Source of the DNA: an uncultured Flavobacterium sp. | GTDB taxonomy: Bacteria; Bacteroidota; Bacteroidia; Flavobacteriales; Flavobacteriaceae | Direction of reading: 5' to 3' | Length of the DNA: 35,558 bases | Assembly: GCF_946479975.1 (NCBI RefSeq) | Contig: NZ_CAMLIX010000023.1 | Span: 1-35,558, forward strand | In this document: piece by piece, positions 18,868 to 26,817 of the stretch | How positions within the stretch are numbered: the stretch's first letter is position 1 | How the letters are laid out: each line of letters begins with the position of its first letter | Made by a program: the position numbers and the translations under genes | Notes under the pieces: model-generated | What the model saw: only the letters and a program-made list of their open reading frames with translations | What the model was told of the DNA's origin: nothing | The model's database searches: none

Positions 18868-21741
18868 ATGAAAAAAACTTTACTATCAATATTTTTATTG
18901 ATGGCAGTAACTGTTTTTGCCCAAAAGCAAACAGTCAGCTATTCAATAAATCCGCTTACTTTTGAGGATACAGCTACTGTTACCATTACAATTGCAGGTA
19001 CAAGTGTAAATGAAAGTACGTGGGGAGTTACGGGTAATGCCTTGTATCTTTGGTCTTGGTCTTATGATGTAAATGATGCAAATCAGATGGATTCGCCTTC
19101 AAATGGCACTTGGACAGCTTCGGCGGAAGCCAGTAAATTTACTTACAATGCGGGAACCGATACTTATACCAAAACATTTGTTCCAAATGTGTATTTTGGC
19201 AGAAATGGTATAGGAAGAATTGGTTTTCTAATAAAAGCCAAAGACGGATCGGGTACTAAACAATCACAAGATATTTTGGTTGAAGTAGGCTCTTTTCAGG
19301 TTTCACTAACTTCGCCTGTAGAAAATAGTTCCTCAATTATTGCTTCAGGTTCTAATTTTAATATTACAGCGTCCAATACAAATGGAGCGGCGAGTTATAC
19401 TTTAAAAGCAAACGGAACAACAATTAATACCAATACAAGTACTTCCAGTTATTCGTATTCACATACCAATATTACCAATAATCAAAGTTATGAATTAATT
19501 GTAGTTCAGGGTTCTACAACGATTTCTAAGAAATTTTCTGTAATAGTAAATCCGAATACAGTTTCTGAGGCAATGCCAGCAGGTCTTGTAGATGGAATCA
19601 ATTATAATTCAAGCGATGTTACAAAGGCGACTTTGGTTTTGGATGCGCCTTTAAAAGACTTTGTTTACGTAGCAGGAAGTTTCAATAATTGGCAGCCAAC
19701 ATCGGCTTATGCCATGAAAAAAGATCCAACATCTGGTAAATTTTGGTTAGAATTGACTGGATTGGTTTCGGGTGTAAACAATACGTATCAATATTGGGTT
19801 GTTGATGCCACACCGCTTGCAAATTCTCCAGCAATGGTTAAAACCGGAGATCCGTACTCTACTTTGGTTTTATCTCCTTTTGATGATCCGTCAATTCCTG
19901 CTGTAAAATATCCTGATATGCCTGCTTATCCAGCAGGACAAAATTTTGAGGTTACAGTTCTTAAAACAGGACAAACTTCATACAATTGGCAGGTAACTAA
20001 TTTCTCAAAACCAGAAAAAGAAAAATTAGTTATTTATGAGGTTTTAGTTCGTGATTTTGATGCAGGTAGAAGTTATCAAAGTTTAATTGATCGAATAGAT
20101 TATTTTAAAAACCTTAAAATAAATGCCATCGAATTAATGCCTGTAATGGAATTTGAGGGAAATGAAAGCTGGGGTTACAACACTTCGTTTCACATGGCCT
20201 TGGATAAATATTATGGAACTTCGGACAAGCTGAAAGAATTTATCGATTTATGTCATCAAAACGGAATCGCAGTAATTCTTGACGTTGCATTAAATCACGC
20301 TTTCGGAAGAAATCCGATGGTGAGAATGTGGATGAATGATCCTGATGGAGATGGTTTTGGTTCACCAACGACTGAAAATCCGTATTTCAATACAGTCGCA
20401 AAACATAGTTTTAGTGTTGGAGAAGATTTTAATCATCAATCGGCAAAAACACAATATTATGTAGAAAGGGTAATCAAACAATGGATTGAAGAATATAAAA
20501 TTGATGGTTTCCGCTGGGATTTAACCAAAGGTTTTACACAAAACTGTACAGCATCAGATCAATCCTGTACAAATGCGTACCAACAAGACAGGGTTGATGT
20601 TTTAAAGAAATATGCTGATTATTCTTGGAGTCTGGATCCAACGCATTATACCATTTTTGAGCATTTAGGAACAGATGCAGAAGAAAAACAATGGGCCGAT
20701 TATAGAACTTCAGAAACGCCGAGTAAAGGAATTATGATGTGGGGAAAAATGACAGATCCGTACAATCAATTGTCTATGGGATACGCTTCGAATAGTAATA
20801 TTTCAAAAATGTCAAGTACAAGCCGTGGTTTTGCAGCAAACCAATTAATAGGATATGCCGAAAGTCATGATGAAGAACGTTTAATGTACAAAAATCTACA
20901 ATACGGGGCAGTAAATGGAACTTACAGTGTAAAAACCTTAAATACAGCTTTGTCTAGAATGGCTGCAATTGGCGCAGTTTCATTATTGGTTCCAGGACCA
21001 AAAATGATTTGGCATTTTGGAGAATTGGGTTGGGAGAGTTCTATTTTTACATGTAATGATAATACTGTAAATACAGATACAGATGCAATTGGCGGAGATT
21101 GTAAATTAGATACAAAACCACAGCCTCAGTGGGTAAACAATTGGTTAGGAAATTCAAATCGTAATAAAATCTATAACGATTGGGCAAAAATGATTACGCT
21201 CAAAAAAGCCGAGCCTGTTTTTTCTGGAACTTCAACAATTCCGAACAGTAATTCATTAACAGTAAATATAAAAATAACGAATAGCAGTTTAACTTCAGCA
21301 CAACTAAAAGACGTTTTGATTTTAGCCAATTTCGATACTTCGGCACAAAATGCAGCAACTGGTTTTCCGTATGCAGGAACTTGGTACAATTTAATGGATA
21401 ATACTTCGATTATTGTAACAGATGTAAATGCGCCGATAAATCTGCCAGCTGGAGAATATAGAATTTATGGTAACAAAACAGCAAATTTAGCAATCGAAGA
21501 TTTTGAAAAAGGAAACACGGTGAATCTGTATCCTAATCCAGTTGCCGATTATTTTACACTGAATGCTGGTTTTGCAAAAGTGCAGATTTATGGTATTTCT
21601 GGACAATTGGTAAAAAGTTTCAATTCGAATCTTGCGCCTGATTTTCATTTCGGCGTAAGCGAATTACAAACAGGATTATATATTGTAAAAGCTTCTGACG
21701 CAAATGATAAAACTCAAGTAATGAAGTTTATAAAAAAATAA
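18868..21741 (+). CDS. Secreted multidomain GH13 alpha-amylase with type IX secretion sorting domain
   Basis: A 957-residue protein with a signal peptide (to about residue 18, VFAQ). N-terminal beta domains follow: about 20-150, an Ig-like module at about 155-235 and a CBM48/E-set-like module at about 245-345 containing VYVAGSFNNWQP. The GH13 barrel spans about 385-790: DVALNH (472-477), GFRWDLTKG with nucleophile Asp551, FEHLG with acid/base Glu598, and ESHDEER with Asp668. Residues about 884-957 form a type A sorting domain (NLYPNPVADYF...LQTGLYIVK...KFIKK), which directs type IX secretion. It therefore probably acts at the cell surface or in the medium, in the place that SusG, a lipoprotein, holds in Bacteroides. 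All catalytic residues are present. Confidence 0.95.
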   Translation: MKKTLLSIFLLMAVTVFAQKQTVSYSINPLTFEDTATVTITIAGTSVNESTWGVTGNALYLWSWSYDVNDANQMDSPSNGTWTASAEASKFTYNAGTDTYTKTFVPNVYFGRNGIGRIGFLIKAKDGSGTKQSQDILVEVGSFQVSLTSPVENSSSIIASGSNFNITASNTNGAASYTLKANGTTINTNTSTSSYSYSHTNITNNQSYELIVVQGSTTISKKFSVIVNPNTVSEAMPAGLVDGINYNSSDVTKATLVLDAPLKDFVYVAGSFNNWQPTSAYAMKKDPTSGKFWLELTGLVSGVNNTYQYWVVDATPLANSPAMVKTGDPYSTLVLSPFDDPSIPAVKYPDMPAYPAGQNFEVTVLKTGQTSYNWQVTNFSKPEKEKLVIYEVLVRDFDAGRSYQSLIDRIDYFKNLKINAIELMPVMEFEGNESWGYNTSFHMALDKYYGTSDKLKEFIDLCHQNGIAVILDVALNHAFGRNPMVRMWMNDPDGDGFGSPTTENPYFNTVAKHSFSVGEDFNHQSAKTQYYVERVIKQWIEEYKIDGFRWDLTKGFTQNCTASDQSCTNAYQQDRVDVLKKYADYSWSLDPTHYTIFEHLGTDAEEKQWADYRTSETPSKGIMMWGKMTDPYNQLSMGYASNSNISKMSSTSRGFAANQLIGYAESHDEERLMYKNLQYGAVNGTYSVKTLNTALSRMAAIGAVSLLVPGPKMIWHFGELGWESSIFTCNDNTVNTDTDAIGGDCKLDTKPQPQWVNNWLGNSNRNKIYNDWAKMITLKKAEPVFSGTSTIPNSNSLTVNIKITNSSLTSAQLKDVLILANFDTSAQNAATGFPYAGTWYNLMDNTSIIVTDVNAPINLPAGEYRIYGNKTANLAIEDFEKGNTVNLYPNPVADYFTLNAGFAKVQIYGISGQLVKSFNSNLAPDFHFGVSELQTGLYIVKASDANDKTQVMKFIKK

Positions 21742-21786
21742 AATCTAGATCTTATAGATTAAAAATTTTGGTTAGGTTAGTAACGT

Positions 21787-21822
21787 GAAAGGGCTGTTCT
21801 GCATATTGCAGTCAGCCCTTTC
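21787..21822. terminator. Strong hairpin between convergent amylase and small-membrane-protein genes
   Basis: Outer 10-base arms GAAAGGGCTG/CAGCCCTTTC and inner CTGCA/TGCAG arms form one long stem around a 3-base loop. TAATTTTTA follows on the plus strand. It lies 45 bases after the amylase stop and 23 bases before the end of the convergent minus-strand gene, so it is most likely the amylase terminator. Confidence 0.8.
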
Positions 21823-21845
21823 TAATTTTTAAGATTGTTTTTGTC

Positions 21846-22070
21846 TTATTTCTTTTTGTTGTATTCTCCAATTAGAGAATAGTATCCAAACGTTCCTAAA
21901 CCCATCACAATAAGCGGAGTTAGTATAAAGAGAATAATTGCACCAAATACTAAATCATCCTGCTGTTCTGAAAGTAATTTTGGTAAACCAAATTCAAACA
22001 CACAGAAATAAGCCGCTGCCACTGCTAAAGCAATCCATAAAGCCCCTAAAACTTGTTTAATCGTATTCAT
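21846..22070 (-). CDS. Small two-helix membrane protein beside an MFS transporter
   Basis: A 74-residue protein with two hydrophobic segments: about residues 8-26 (LGALWIALAVAAAYFCVFE) and about 42-66 (FGAIILFILTPLIVMGLGTF), with a Lys-rich tail. The start codon is 10 bases downstream of the MHS-type transporter stop on the same strand, so the two are almost certainly translated from one mRNA. I do not recognise a characterised family. The tight pairing suggests a transporter accessory subunit or stability factor, but this is inference only. Confidence 0.75.
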   Translation of the reverse strand: MNTIKQVLGALWIALAVAAAYFCVFEFGLPKLLSEQQDDLVFGAIILFILTPLIVMGLGTFGYYSLIGEYNKKK

Positions 22071-22080
22071 TTTTTAAATT

Positions 22081-23574
22081 TTAAAGGTGAGTAGTTTCGT
22101 TTTTGTTGTCAATATAAATCATTCCAATAACAAAGCAGATTCCTGCAATAATGATAGGATACCATAGTCCGTCAAGGTAAAAATCTGATTTTCCAGCTGT
22201 TTTAGCGTGAGATACAAAATAAGTAGAAATAGCTGGAAGTAAACCTCCAAAAATTCCATTTCCAACGTGGTAGGGTAATGACATAGAAGTGTATCTAATT
22301 TTAGTTGGAAACATTTCTACTAGGAAAGCGGCAATTGGACCATAAACCATCGTTACAAAGAGTACCTGAATAAAAACTAAGAAGATTAATGTCCATTTAT
22401 CACTTGAATTAATTGTTACTGAAATGCTTGTTTGAGCATCTTTTTTGTTTATGTACGTATTTTTTTCTACTACGGATGTACCATCTGTATATTTTTTTTG
22501 AGTTGTGCTTACAGTATTTCCGGCAGTATTATTTTCGGTTAAAACTGTTGGGTTTTCAACAATCTCCGTTTTTTTGTTGAGGTCTGTTGTGTCGTACATT
22601 GCCTTATAAATGGGTCGATACAATAAAATAGCCAGCAGCATTCCGAACATCATAATATATTTGCGTCCTATTTTATCACTCAGCCATCCAAAAAGAATAA
22701 AAAAAGGAGTTCCAAGCAAAAGAGCAATTCCTAACAATTCATCAACTTGCGAAGAATCAACATTCATAACCGTTTTCATAAAACTCATGGCGTAAAATTG
22801 TCCCGTATACCAAACAACTCCCTGTCCCATTGTCGCGCCAAATAAAGCGAGTAAAACAAACTTTAAATTGTATCTATTTCCAAAGCTTTCTTTTAGCGGA
22901 TTCGTACTCGTTGTTCCTTCTTTTTTCGCTTTTGCAAAAACAGGCGATTCATCCATATTTTTTCGGATTAAATAAGAAACGCCAACCATAACAACAGAAA
23001 CCCAAAAAGGAACTCGCCAGCCCCACAGATCAAAATCTTCGGCAGAAAGCATACTCTTAGTTGCCAGAATAACCATTAATGATATAAATAAACCAACAGT
23101 AGCAGTAGTCTGAATCCATGAAGTCCAATATCCTTTTTGACCTGCAGGCGCGTGTTCTGCCACATACGTAGCAGCGCCACCATATTCACCTCCAAGAGCA
23201 AGACCTTGCAGTAAACGTAAAAGCAATACCAATAAAGGAGCGAGAAAACCAATTGTTTCGTAACTCGGAATACAGCCAATTAAAAAAGTAGAACCTCCCA
23301 TAAGCAATAAAGTAGCCATGAAAGTATATTTACGGCCAATAATATCACCAAGTCTTCCAAAGAATAAAGCTCCAAACGGACGTACAACAAATCCGGCGGC
23401 AAAGGTGGCTAAAGTAGATAAAAATGCTGCGGTTGGATTATCGCTTGGGAAAAATTTGGTTGAAATTACAACGGCTAAACTGCCAAAAATGTAGAAATCG
23501 TACCACTCGATCATCGTGCCCATTGAAGAGGCCGAAATTACTTTCCAAATGCCCTTAGTAGAAGTTTCGCTCAT
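22081..23574 (-). CDS. MFS transporter, metabolite:H+ symporter (MHS/ProP/KgtP-like) family
   Basis: A 497-residue inner-membrane transporter. Its N-terminus (SSMGTMIEWYDFYIFGSLA, 16-34) and GRLGDIIGRKYTF (73-85) are typical of the MHS group, as are LLQGLALGGEYGGAATYVAEH (121-141, written as LLQGLALGGE and YGGAATYVAE) and WGWRVPFW (184-191). These symporters take up organic acids or osmolytes such as dicarboxylates, 2-oxoglutarate or proline/betaine; the substrate here is unknown. A hydrophilic stretch of about 65 residues (about 328-392, Thr/Asn/Lys-rich) interrupts the C-terminal half between membrane segments 9 and 10, on the predicted periplasmic side; most MHS proteins have a short loop there. 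A small membrane protein gene follows at 10 bases. Confidence 0.9.
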   Translation of the reverse strand: MSETSTKGIWKVISASSMGTMIEWYDFYIFGSLAVVISTKFFPSDNPTAAFLSTLATFAAGFVVRPFGALFFGRLGDIIGRKYTFMATLLLMGGSTFLIGCIPSYETIGFLAPLLVLLLRLLQGLALGGEYGGAATYVAEHAPAGQKGYWTSWIQTTATVGLFISLMVILATKSMLSAEDFDLWGWRVPFWVSVVMVGVSYLIRKNMDESPVFAKAKKEGTTSTNPLKESFGNRYNLKFVLLALFGATMGQGVVWYTGQFYAMSFMKTVMNVDSSQVDELLGIALLLGTPFFILFGWLSDKIGRKYIMMFGMLLAILLYRPIYKAMYDTTDLNKKTEIVENPTVLTENNTAGNTVSTTQKKYTDGTSVVEKNTYINKKDAQTSISVTINSSDKWTLIFLVFIQVLFVTMVYGPIAAFLVEMFPTKIRYTSMSLPYHVGNGIFGGLLPAISTYFVSHAKTAGKSDFYLDGLWYPIIIAGICFVIGMIYIDNKNETTHL

Positions 23575-23730
23575 AAAACTGCTTTGAGTTCTTGTTAATA
23601 AATGAAAGATAAAAATATAGTTTTACGAATATATAAGATATTTTCTTATTCAGTCAATACTTTTTTAACAAAAACTATTAATTTGTTGACATTATAATAT
23701 TGTAAAAAATAATGGATCTCGATATCTCTT

Positions 23731-23822
23731 TTAACCGCAAAGGGCGCAACGAAAAAACGCAAGGTTCGCGAAGCTAAAAAACCTTGCGAACCTTGCGTAA
23801 ATCTTTGCGCACTTTGCGTTTA
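23731..23822. repeat. Full inverted repeat, 'CGCAAAG/CGCAAGG' family
   Basis: The left arm begins TTAACCGCAAAGGGCGCAAC, and the right arm at 23782-23821 ends CACTTTGCGTTT. The two 40-base arms pair over most of their length around a short A-rich centre. It lies between the MHS transporter gene and the tRNA-Phe terminator. The solo arm at 1057-1096 is a second copy. Confidence 0.9.
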
Positions 23823-23845
23823 AATCAGAAAATTATAAAAAACAA

Positions 23846-23872
23846 AAAACCCGAATATTTCTATTCGGGTTT
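23846..23872 (-). terminator. Intrinsic terminator of tRNA-Phe
   Basis: On the minus strand, directly after the tRNA, AAAACCCGAATA pairs with TATTCGGGTTTT around a 4-base loop (arms 23846-23857 and 23862-23873), and a T-rich run follows. The stem begins at the last base of the encoded CCA end. Confidence 0.88.
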
Positions 23873-23948
23873 TGGTGGTACCTCCAGGGATCGAACCAGG
23901 GACACATGGATTTTCAGTCCATTGCTCTACCATCTGAGCTAAGGTACC
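23873..23948 (-). tRNA. tRNA-Phe (GAA anticodon)
   Basis: A 76-nucleotide tRNA with encoded CCA end. The acceptor stem GGTACCT/AGGTACC pairs perfectly, the D arm (GCTCAGATGGTAGAGC) is standard, and the anticodon loop CTGAAAA places GAA at 34-36. The T loop is TTCGATC. The T stem reads CCTGG on both sides, leaving a T-T mismatch at pair 51-63. Perfect -7 (TATCTTTG) and -33 (TTTG) boxes lie upstream. Confidence 0.97.
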
Positions 23949-23969
23949 GTCTTGTGCGTATTGCGGGTG

Positions 23970-24000
23970 CAAAGATAGAATCATTTTCCGTTTCTCCAAA
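23970..24000 (-). promoter_or_regulatory. Promoter of tRNA-Phe
   Basis: On the minus strand TTTG (23997-24000) is followed after 19 bases by TATCTTTG (23970-23977). This matches the flavobacterial consensus TTTG-N19-TAnnTTTG exactly. The box ends 21 bases before the first base of the tRNA. Confidence 0.8.
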
Positions 24001-24025
24001 ACATTTTAGAAAAAAAATCAATTCG

Positions 24026-24033
24026 TATCTTCG
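24026..24033 (+). promoter_or_regulatory. Candidate -7 box of the coaX cluster
   Basis: TATCTTCG lies 18 bases before the coaX start codon and differs by one base from the TAnnTTTG consensus. No clear -33 TTTG precedes it. It is back to back with the tRNA promoter on the other strand. Confidence 0.4.
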
Positions 24034-24051
24034 CAGAAACAAAAATATAAA

Positions 24052-24786
24052 ATGGTTTTAACTGTTGATGTCGGAAACACTCGAATTAAAGCAGCTGTCT
24101 TTGAGGGAAGTAATGCGCTGGAGAATTTTATTTTTGAGAAAACAGAGCTCGAAGAAAAAATTGAAAAAATTTTAAAAAAGTTTCCAAATTGCTCCGATTT
24201 GGTCGTTGCATCGGTCGGAAGTATCGAAAAACAATCTTTTTTAACATTCGAAAAACAACTTCGAGTACATTTTTTTGCGCACGAAGATATTTTTCCTTTT
24301 CATAATAAATATGCTACTCCAAAAACTTTAGGAATAGATCGTATGATTTTGGCAGCTGGAGCAACTTTAAAATATCCTAAACAAAACCGGTTGGTTATTG
24401 ATGCGGGAACTTGTATAACCTATGATTTTATCGACGAAAATGATAATTATCTAGGAGGAGCGATTTCTCCAGGCCTACGTTTGCGTTATGAATCGCTTCA
24501 TAATTTTACGGCTAGACTGCCGTTATTGACATTAGAAGCGCCTGACGAATATATAGGAAACTCCACATCACAGGCGATACATTCTGGAGTTGTAAACGGT
24601 TTCGTCTATGAGATTGACGGTTTTATCGATGATTATCGCAGGGACTTTTCAAATTTTATCATAATTTTAACGGGCGGCGATGCAGATTTTTTGGCTAAAC
24701 GATTAAAAAATACCATATTTGCCAATTCAAATTTCCTTCTAGAGAGTTTGAACCAAACATATCAATATAAAATCGACAATGATTAA
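24052..24786 (+). CDS. coaX: Type III pantothenate kinase
   Basis: A 244-residue cytoplasmic kinase catalysing the first step of coenzyme A synthesis, pantothenate to 4'-phosphopantothenate. The ASKHA-fold features are the N-terminal phosphate loop VDVGNTRIKAAVF (5-17), the GIDRMILAAGA segment (about 93-104), and VIDAGTCITYDFID with YLGGAISPGLRLR (about 116-146). The last is the CoaX signature, with catalytic Asp in DAGT. GGDADFL near the C-terminus is the adenosine motif. Type III kinases are insensitive to CoA feedback. Its 3' end overlaps the next gene by 8 bases, suggesting translational coupling with the outer-membrane protein gene. Confidence 0.96.
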   Translation: MVLTVDVGNTRIKAAVFEGSNALENFIFEKTELEEKIEKILKKFPNCSDLVVASVGSIEKQSFLTFEKQLRVHFFAHEDIFPFHNKYATPKTLGIDRMILAAGATLKYPKQNRLVIDAGTCITYDFIDENDNYLGGAISPGLRLRYESLHNFTARLPLLTLEAPDEYIGNSTSQAIHSGVVNGFVYEIDGFIDDYRRDFSNFIIILTGGDADFLAKRLKNTIFANSNFLLESLNQTYQYKIDND

Positions 24787-26008
24787 AAAAGTAATAATAA
24801 GCGCTTGTTTGCTTATATCGTTCGTTTCATTCGCTCAGCAAGGTACTGCTTCGCCTTATTCTTTTTTCGGAATAGGTGATGTGAGATTTAAGGGAACTCT
24901 TGAAAACAGATCGATGGCAGGGGTTGCAGTGGAGCAAGATTCGATTCACTTAAATTTAGAAAATCCTGCTAGTTACGCCAGCTTAATCCAGACAACATTT
25001 ACAGTTGGGGGAACGTTTGCAACTTCTAATTTAAAAACAAGTACACAGTCAGAAAAAGCGCAGCGTACTACTTTTGATTATTTGGCATTAGGAATTCCAA
25101 TGGGAAAATTTGGTGCTTCATTTGGTTTAATACCTGTTACTTCAGTTGGATATAAAATTCTAACCGATAATTCAGCTACAGAAGGATTGACGAGTTCACA
25201 ACTTGACGGAAAAGGTGGTGTAAATAAAGTATACTTCGGATTAGGTTACAAAATTACACGTCATTGGAATATTGGAGCTGATGCACAATATAACTTTGGT
25301 AAAATTACAACTACAAGTTTAGAAAGAATTACAGGAGTTGAAAGCGCTACGGCCGAAGTAAATACGTCTGAAATATCTGGAATGGCTTTTAGTTTTGGAA
25401 CCATGTACCAAAGAAAAATCTACAAAAAAATGAGTTTGTTTTCTAGTTTAAGTTATTCATTTGCAAGTAACTTAGATTCAGATAACACTAGAGTAATATC
25501 TGTTCAAGGTGATTCAGATCCTTATGTTGCGGCAGTAGATCAGACAAAATTAAAGCTTCCAAACAAATTAAGTATTGGTTTTGGTCTTGGAGAAGCTAGA
25601 AAATGGCTTGTAGGAGCAAATATGACTTTCCAAGGAGCTGGACAATTAGCAAATTATTACAATTCTGCTGAGAATGTTAGTTATGAAAGCTATTCAAAAT
25701 ATGCTCTTGGAGGATATTACCTTCCTAACTATAACTCGTTTACAAGTTACATGAGTAGAATTACATATAGAGCAGGTTTGAAATATGAGAAAATTGGTTT
25801 GATTGTGAATAACGAATCAATCAAAGATATCGGAATGAGTCTTGGAGCTGGAATACCTGTTCCTGGTTCTTTCTCAAACGTGAATTTTGGAATCGAATTT
25901 GGTAAACGCGGTACAGTTTCTTCTAATTTAGTACAAGAAAATTACGTGAATTTTAGCTTAAGTTTCTCTTTCAATGACAAATGGTTTGTGAAGAGCAAAT
26001 TCCAATAA
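24779..26008 (+). CDS. Outer-membrane beta-barrel protein of unknown function
   Basis: A 409-residue exported protein (signal peptide to about residue 20, VSFAQ). It begins GTASPYSFFGIGDV and then has SMAGVAV and LNLENPASYASL, a pattern like that at the N-terminus of FadL/OMPP1-type channels. The rest alternates polar and hydrophobic residues as in beta strands, with repeated FGLGYKI and SIGFGLGEA-type hairpins, and ends in a penultimate-strand-like FSLSFSFNDKWFVKSKFQ. It overlaps coaX by 8 bases and precedes LptC. The likely role is an outer-membrane channel or assembly component, but no substrate can be named. It is too short and lacks the features to be LptD. Confidence 0.75.
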   Translation: MIKKVIISACLLISFVSFAQQGTASPYSFFGIGDVRFKGTLENRSMAGVAVEQDSIHLNLENPASYASLIQTTFTVGGTFATSNLKTSTQSEKAQRTTFDYLALGIPMGKFGASFGLIPVTSVGYKILTDNSATEGLTSSQLDGKGGVNKVYFGLGYKITRHWNIGADAQYNFGKITTTSLERITGVESATAEVNTSEISGMAFSFGTMYQRKIYKKMSLFSSLSYSFASNLDSDNTRVISVQGDSDPYVAAVDQTKLKLPNKLSIGFGLGEARKWLVGANMTFQGAGQLANYYNSAENVSYESYSKYALGGYYLPNYNSFTSYMSRITYRAGLKYEKIGLIVNNESIKDIGMSLGAGIPVPGSFSNVNFGIEFGKRGTVSSNLVQENYVNFSLSFSFNDKWFVKSKFQ

Positions 26009-26059
26009 TCATCCTGTTTTATCTTTTATAAGCTCATTACAATTTATTACATTTGGCAA

Positions 26060-26614
26060 ATGAATTTACCAAAGAGATATAGTCTGCTAGTTGTCACAGT
26101 TTTTACTGTGACACTATTTTTTGGATGCGAAAGTAATTTTAAGGATGTTCAGAAAATTAACTTTTCAGAATTTGTTCCAGGAAGTGATGCAGATACAATT
26201 AATATTAAGTATACAGATTCTGGGCGTATCACGGGCGTTTTGATAAGTCCGAAGATGCTGGATTATTCTAATCTTGATTTTCCATTTACAGAATTTCCTA
26301 AAGGAATTGATGTTACCTTATATGATAAAAAACAAAAGCGTACTTTTATAAAAGCAAATTACGCAGTTTCATATAAGCCTACGCAGATAATTGATCTTAT
26401 AGGAAAAGTAAAAATTACTTCAGAAGCAGGTCAGGTTTTAGAAACAGAACAATTGTATTTTGATCAAAAGAACGAATGGTTTTACACCGAGAGAAAGTTC
26501 AAATTGACAGATAAAAAAGGCGTTTCTCACGGTCAGGGAATTGATTTTAGTAAAGATTTTAAAGTGATTAATTCGCAGCGAATAAGCGGTGAAATTGAAT
26601 CAGACGAAGAATAA
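26060..26614 (+). CDS. lptC: LPS-export periplasmic protein LptC
   Basis: A 184-residue lipoprotein-like protein; the signal peptide ends in FFGC (Cys23). The rest is a beta-rich LptC/OstA-type fold: DTINIKYTDSGRITGVL (about 44-60), FPKGIDVTLYDKKQKRTFIKA (written here from its ends FPKGIDVTL and RTFIKA), and LETEQLYFDQKNEWFYTE (about 138-155), which is highly typical of Bacteroidota LptC. It would bridge the inner-membrane LptBFG complex to LptA in lipopolysaccharide transport. In many bacteria LptC is anchored by an N-terminal helix; here a lipobox replaces it, as is common in this phylum. TACATTTG at 26048-26055 looks like a promoter -7 box but is only 4 bases from the start codon. Confidence 0.88.
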   Translation: MNLPKRYSLLVVTVFTVTLFFGCESNFKDVQKINFSEFVPGSDADTINIKYTDSGRITGVLISPKMLDYSNLDFPFTEFPKGIDVTLYDKKQKRTFIKANYAVSYKPTQIIDLIGKVKITSEAGQVLETEQLYFDQKNEWFYTERKFKLTDKKGVSHGQGIDFSKDFKVINSQRISGEIESDEE

Positions 26615-26620
26615 GATATT

Positions 26621-26815
26621 ATGGGTTATTTAAAATATACACAATACGTTTACATTATTATAGCACTCTTTTTTGCTTATGATGCTGTAATGAAAATGAA
26701 TGAAGGCGACGAAAGTTATCCTTTCTATTTTGTAATTGCAGGAATGTCTGCATTTATGTTTTTCTTTAGGAGAAGATTTATCAATAAACACAATAATCGT
26801 AACAAAAACCAATAA
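26621..26815 (+). CDS. Small membrane protein, hypothetical
   Basis: A 64-residue protein with two hydrophobic segments (about 8-24 and 36-50, YPFYFVIAGMSAFMFFF) and a basic, Asn-rich C-terminus (RRRFINKHNNRNKNQ). It sits 6 bases after lptC and 2 bases before the CNNM/CorC-type gene, so it is part of the operon. Tight spacing on both sides supports it as a real gene. No known family is recognised. Confidence 0.75.
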   Translation: MGYLKYTQYVYIIIALFFAYDAVMKMNEGDESYPFYFVIAGMSAFMFFFRRRFINKHNNRNKNQ

Positions 26816-26817
26816 AA

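Noticed and set aside
24779..26008. LptD, because lptC follows
   Set aside because: The protein is only 409 residues and lacks an OstA-like N-terminal domain and the large barrel of LptD.
26048..26055. TACATTTG as a promoter -7 box for lptC
   Set aside because: It matches the consensus but ends 4 bases before the start codon, which would give a leaderless mRNA, and no -33 TTTG is present; chance is likely in A/T-rich DNA.
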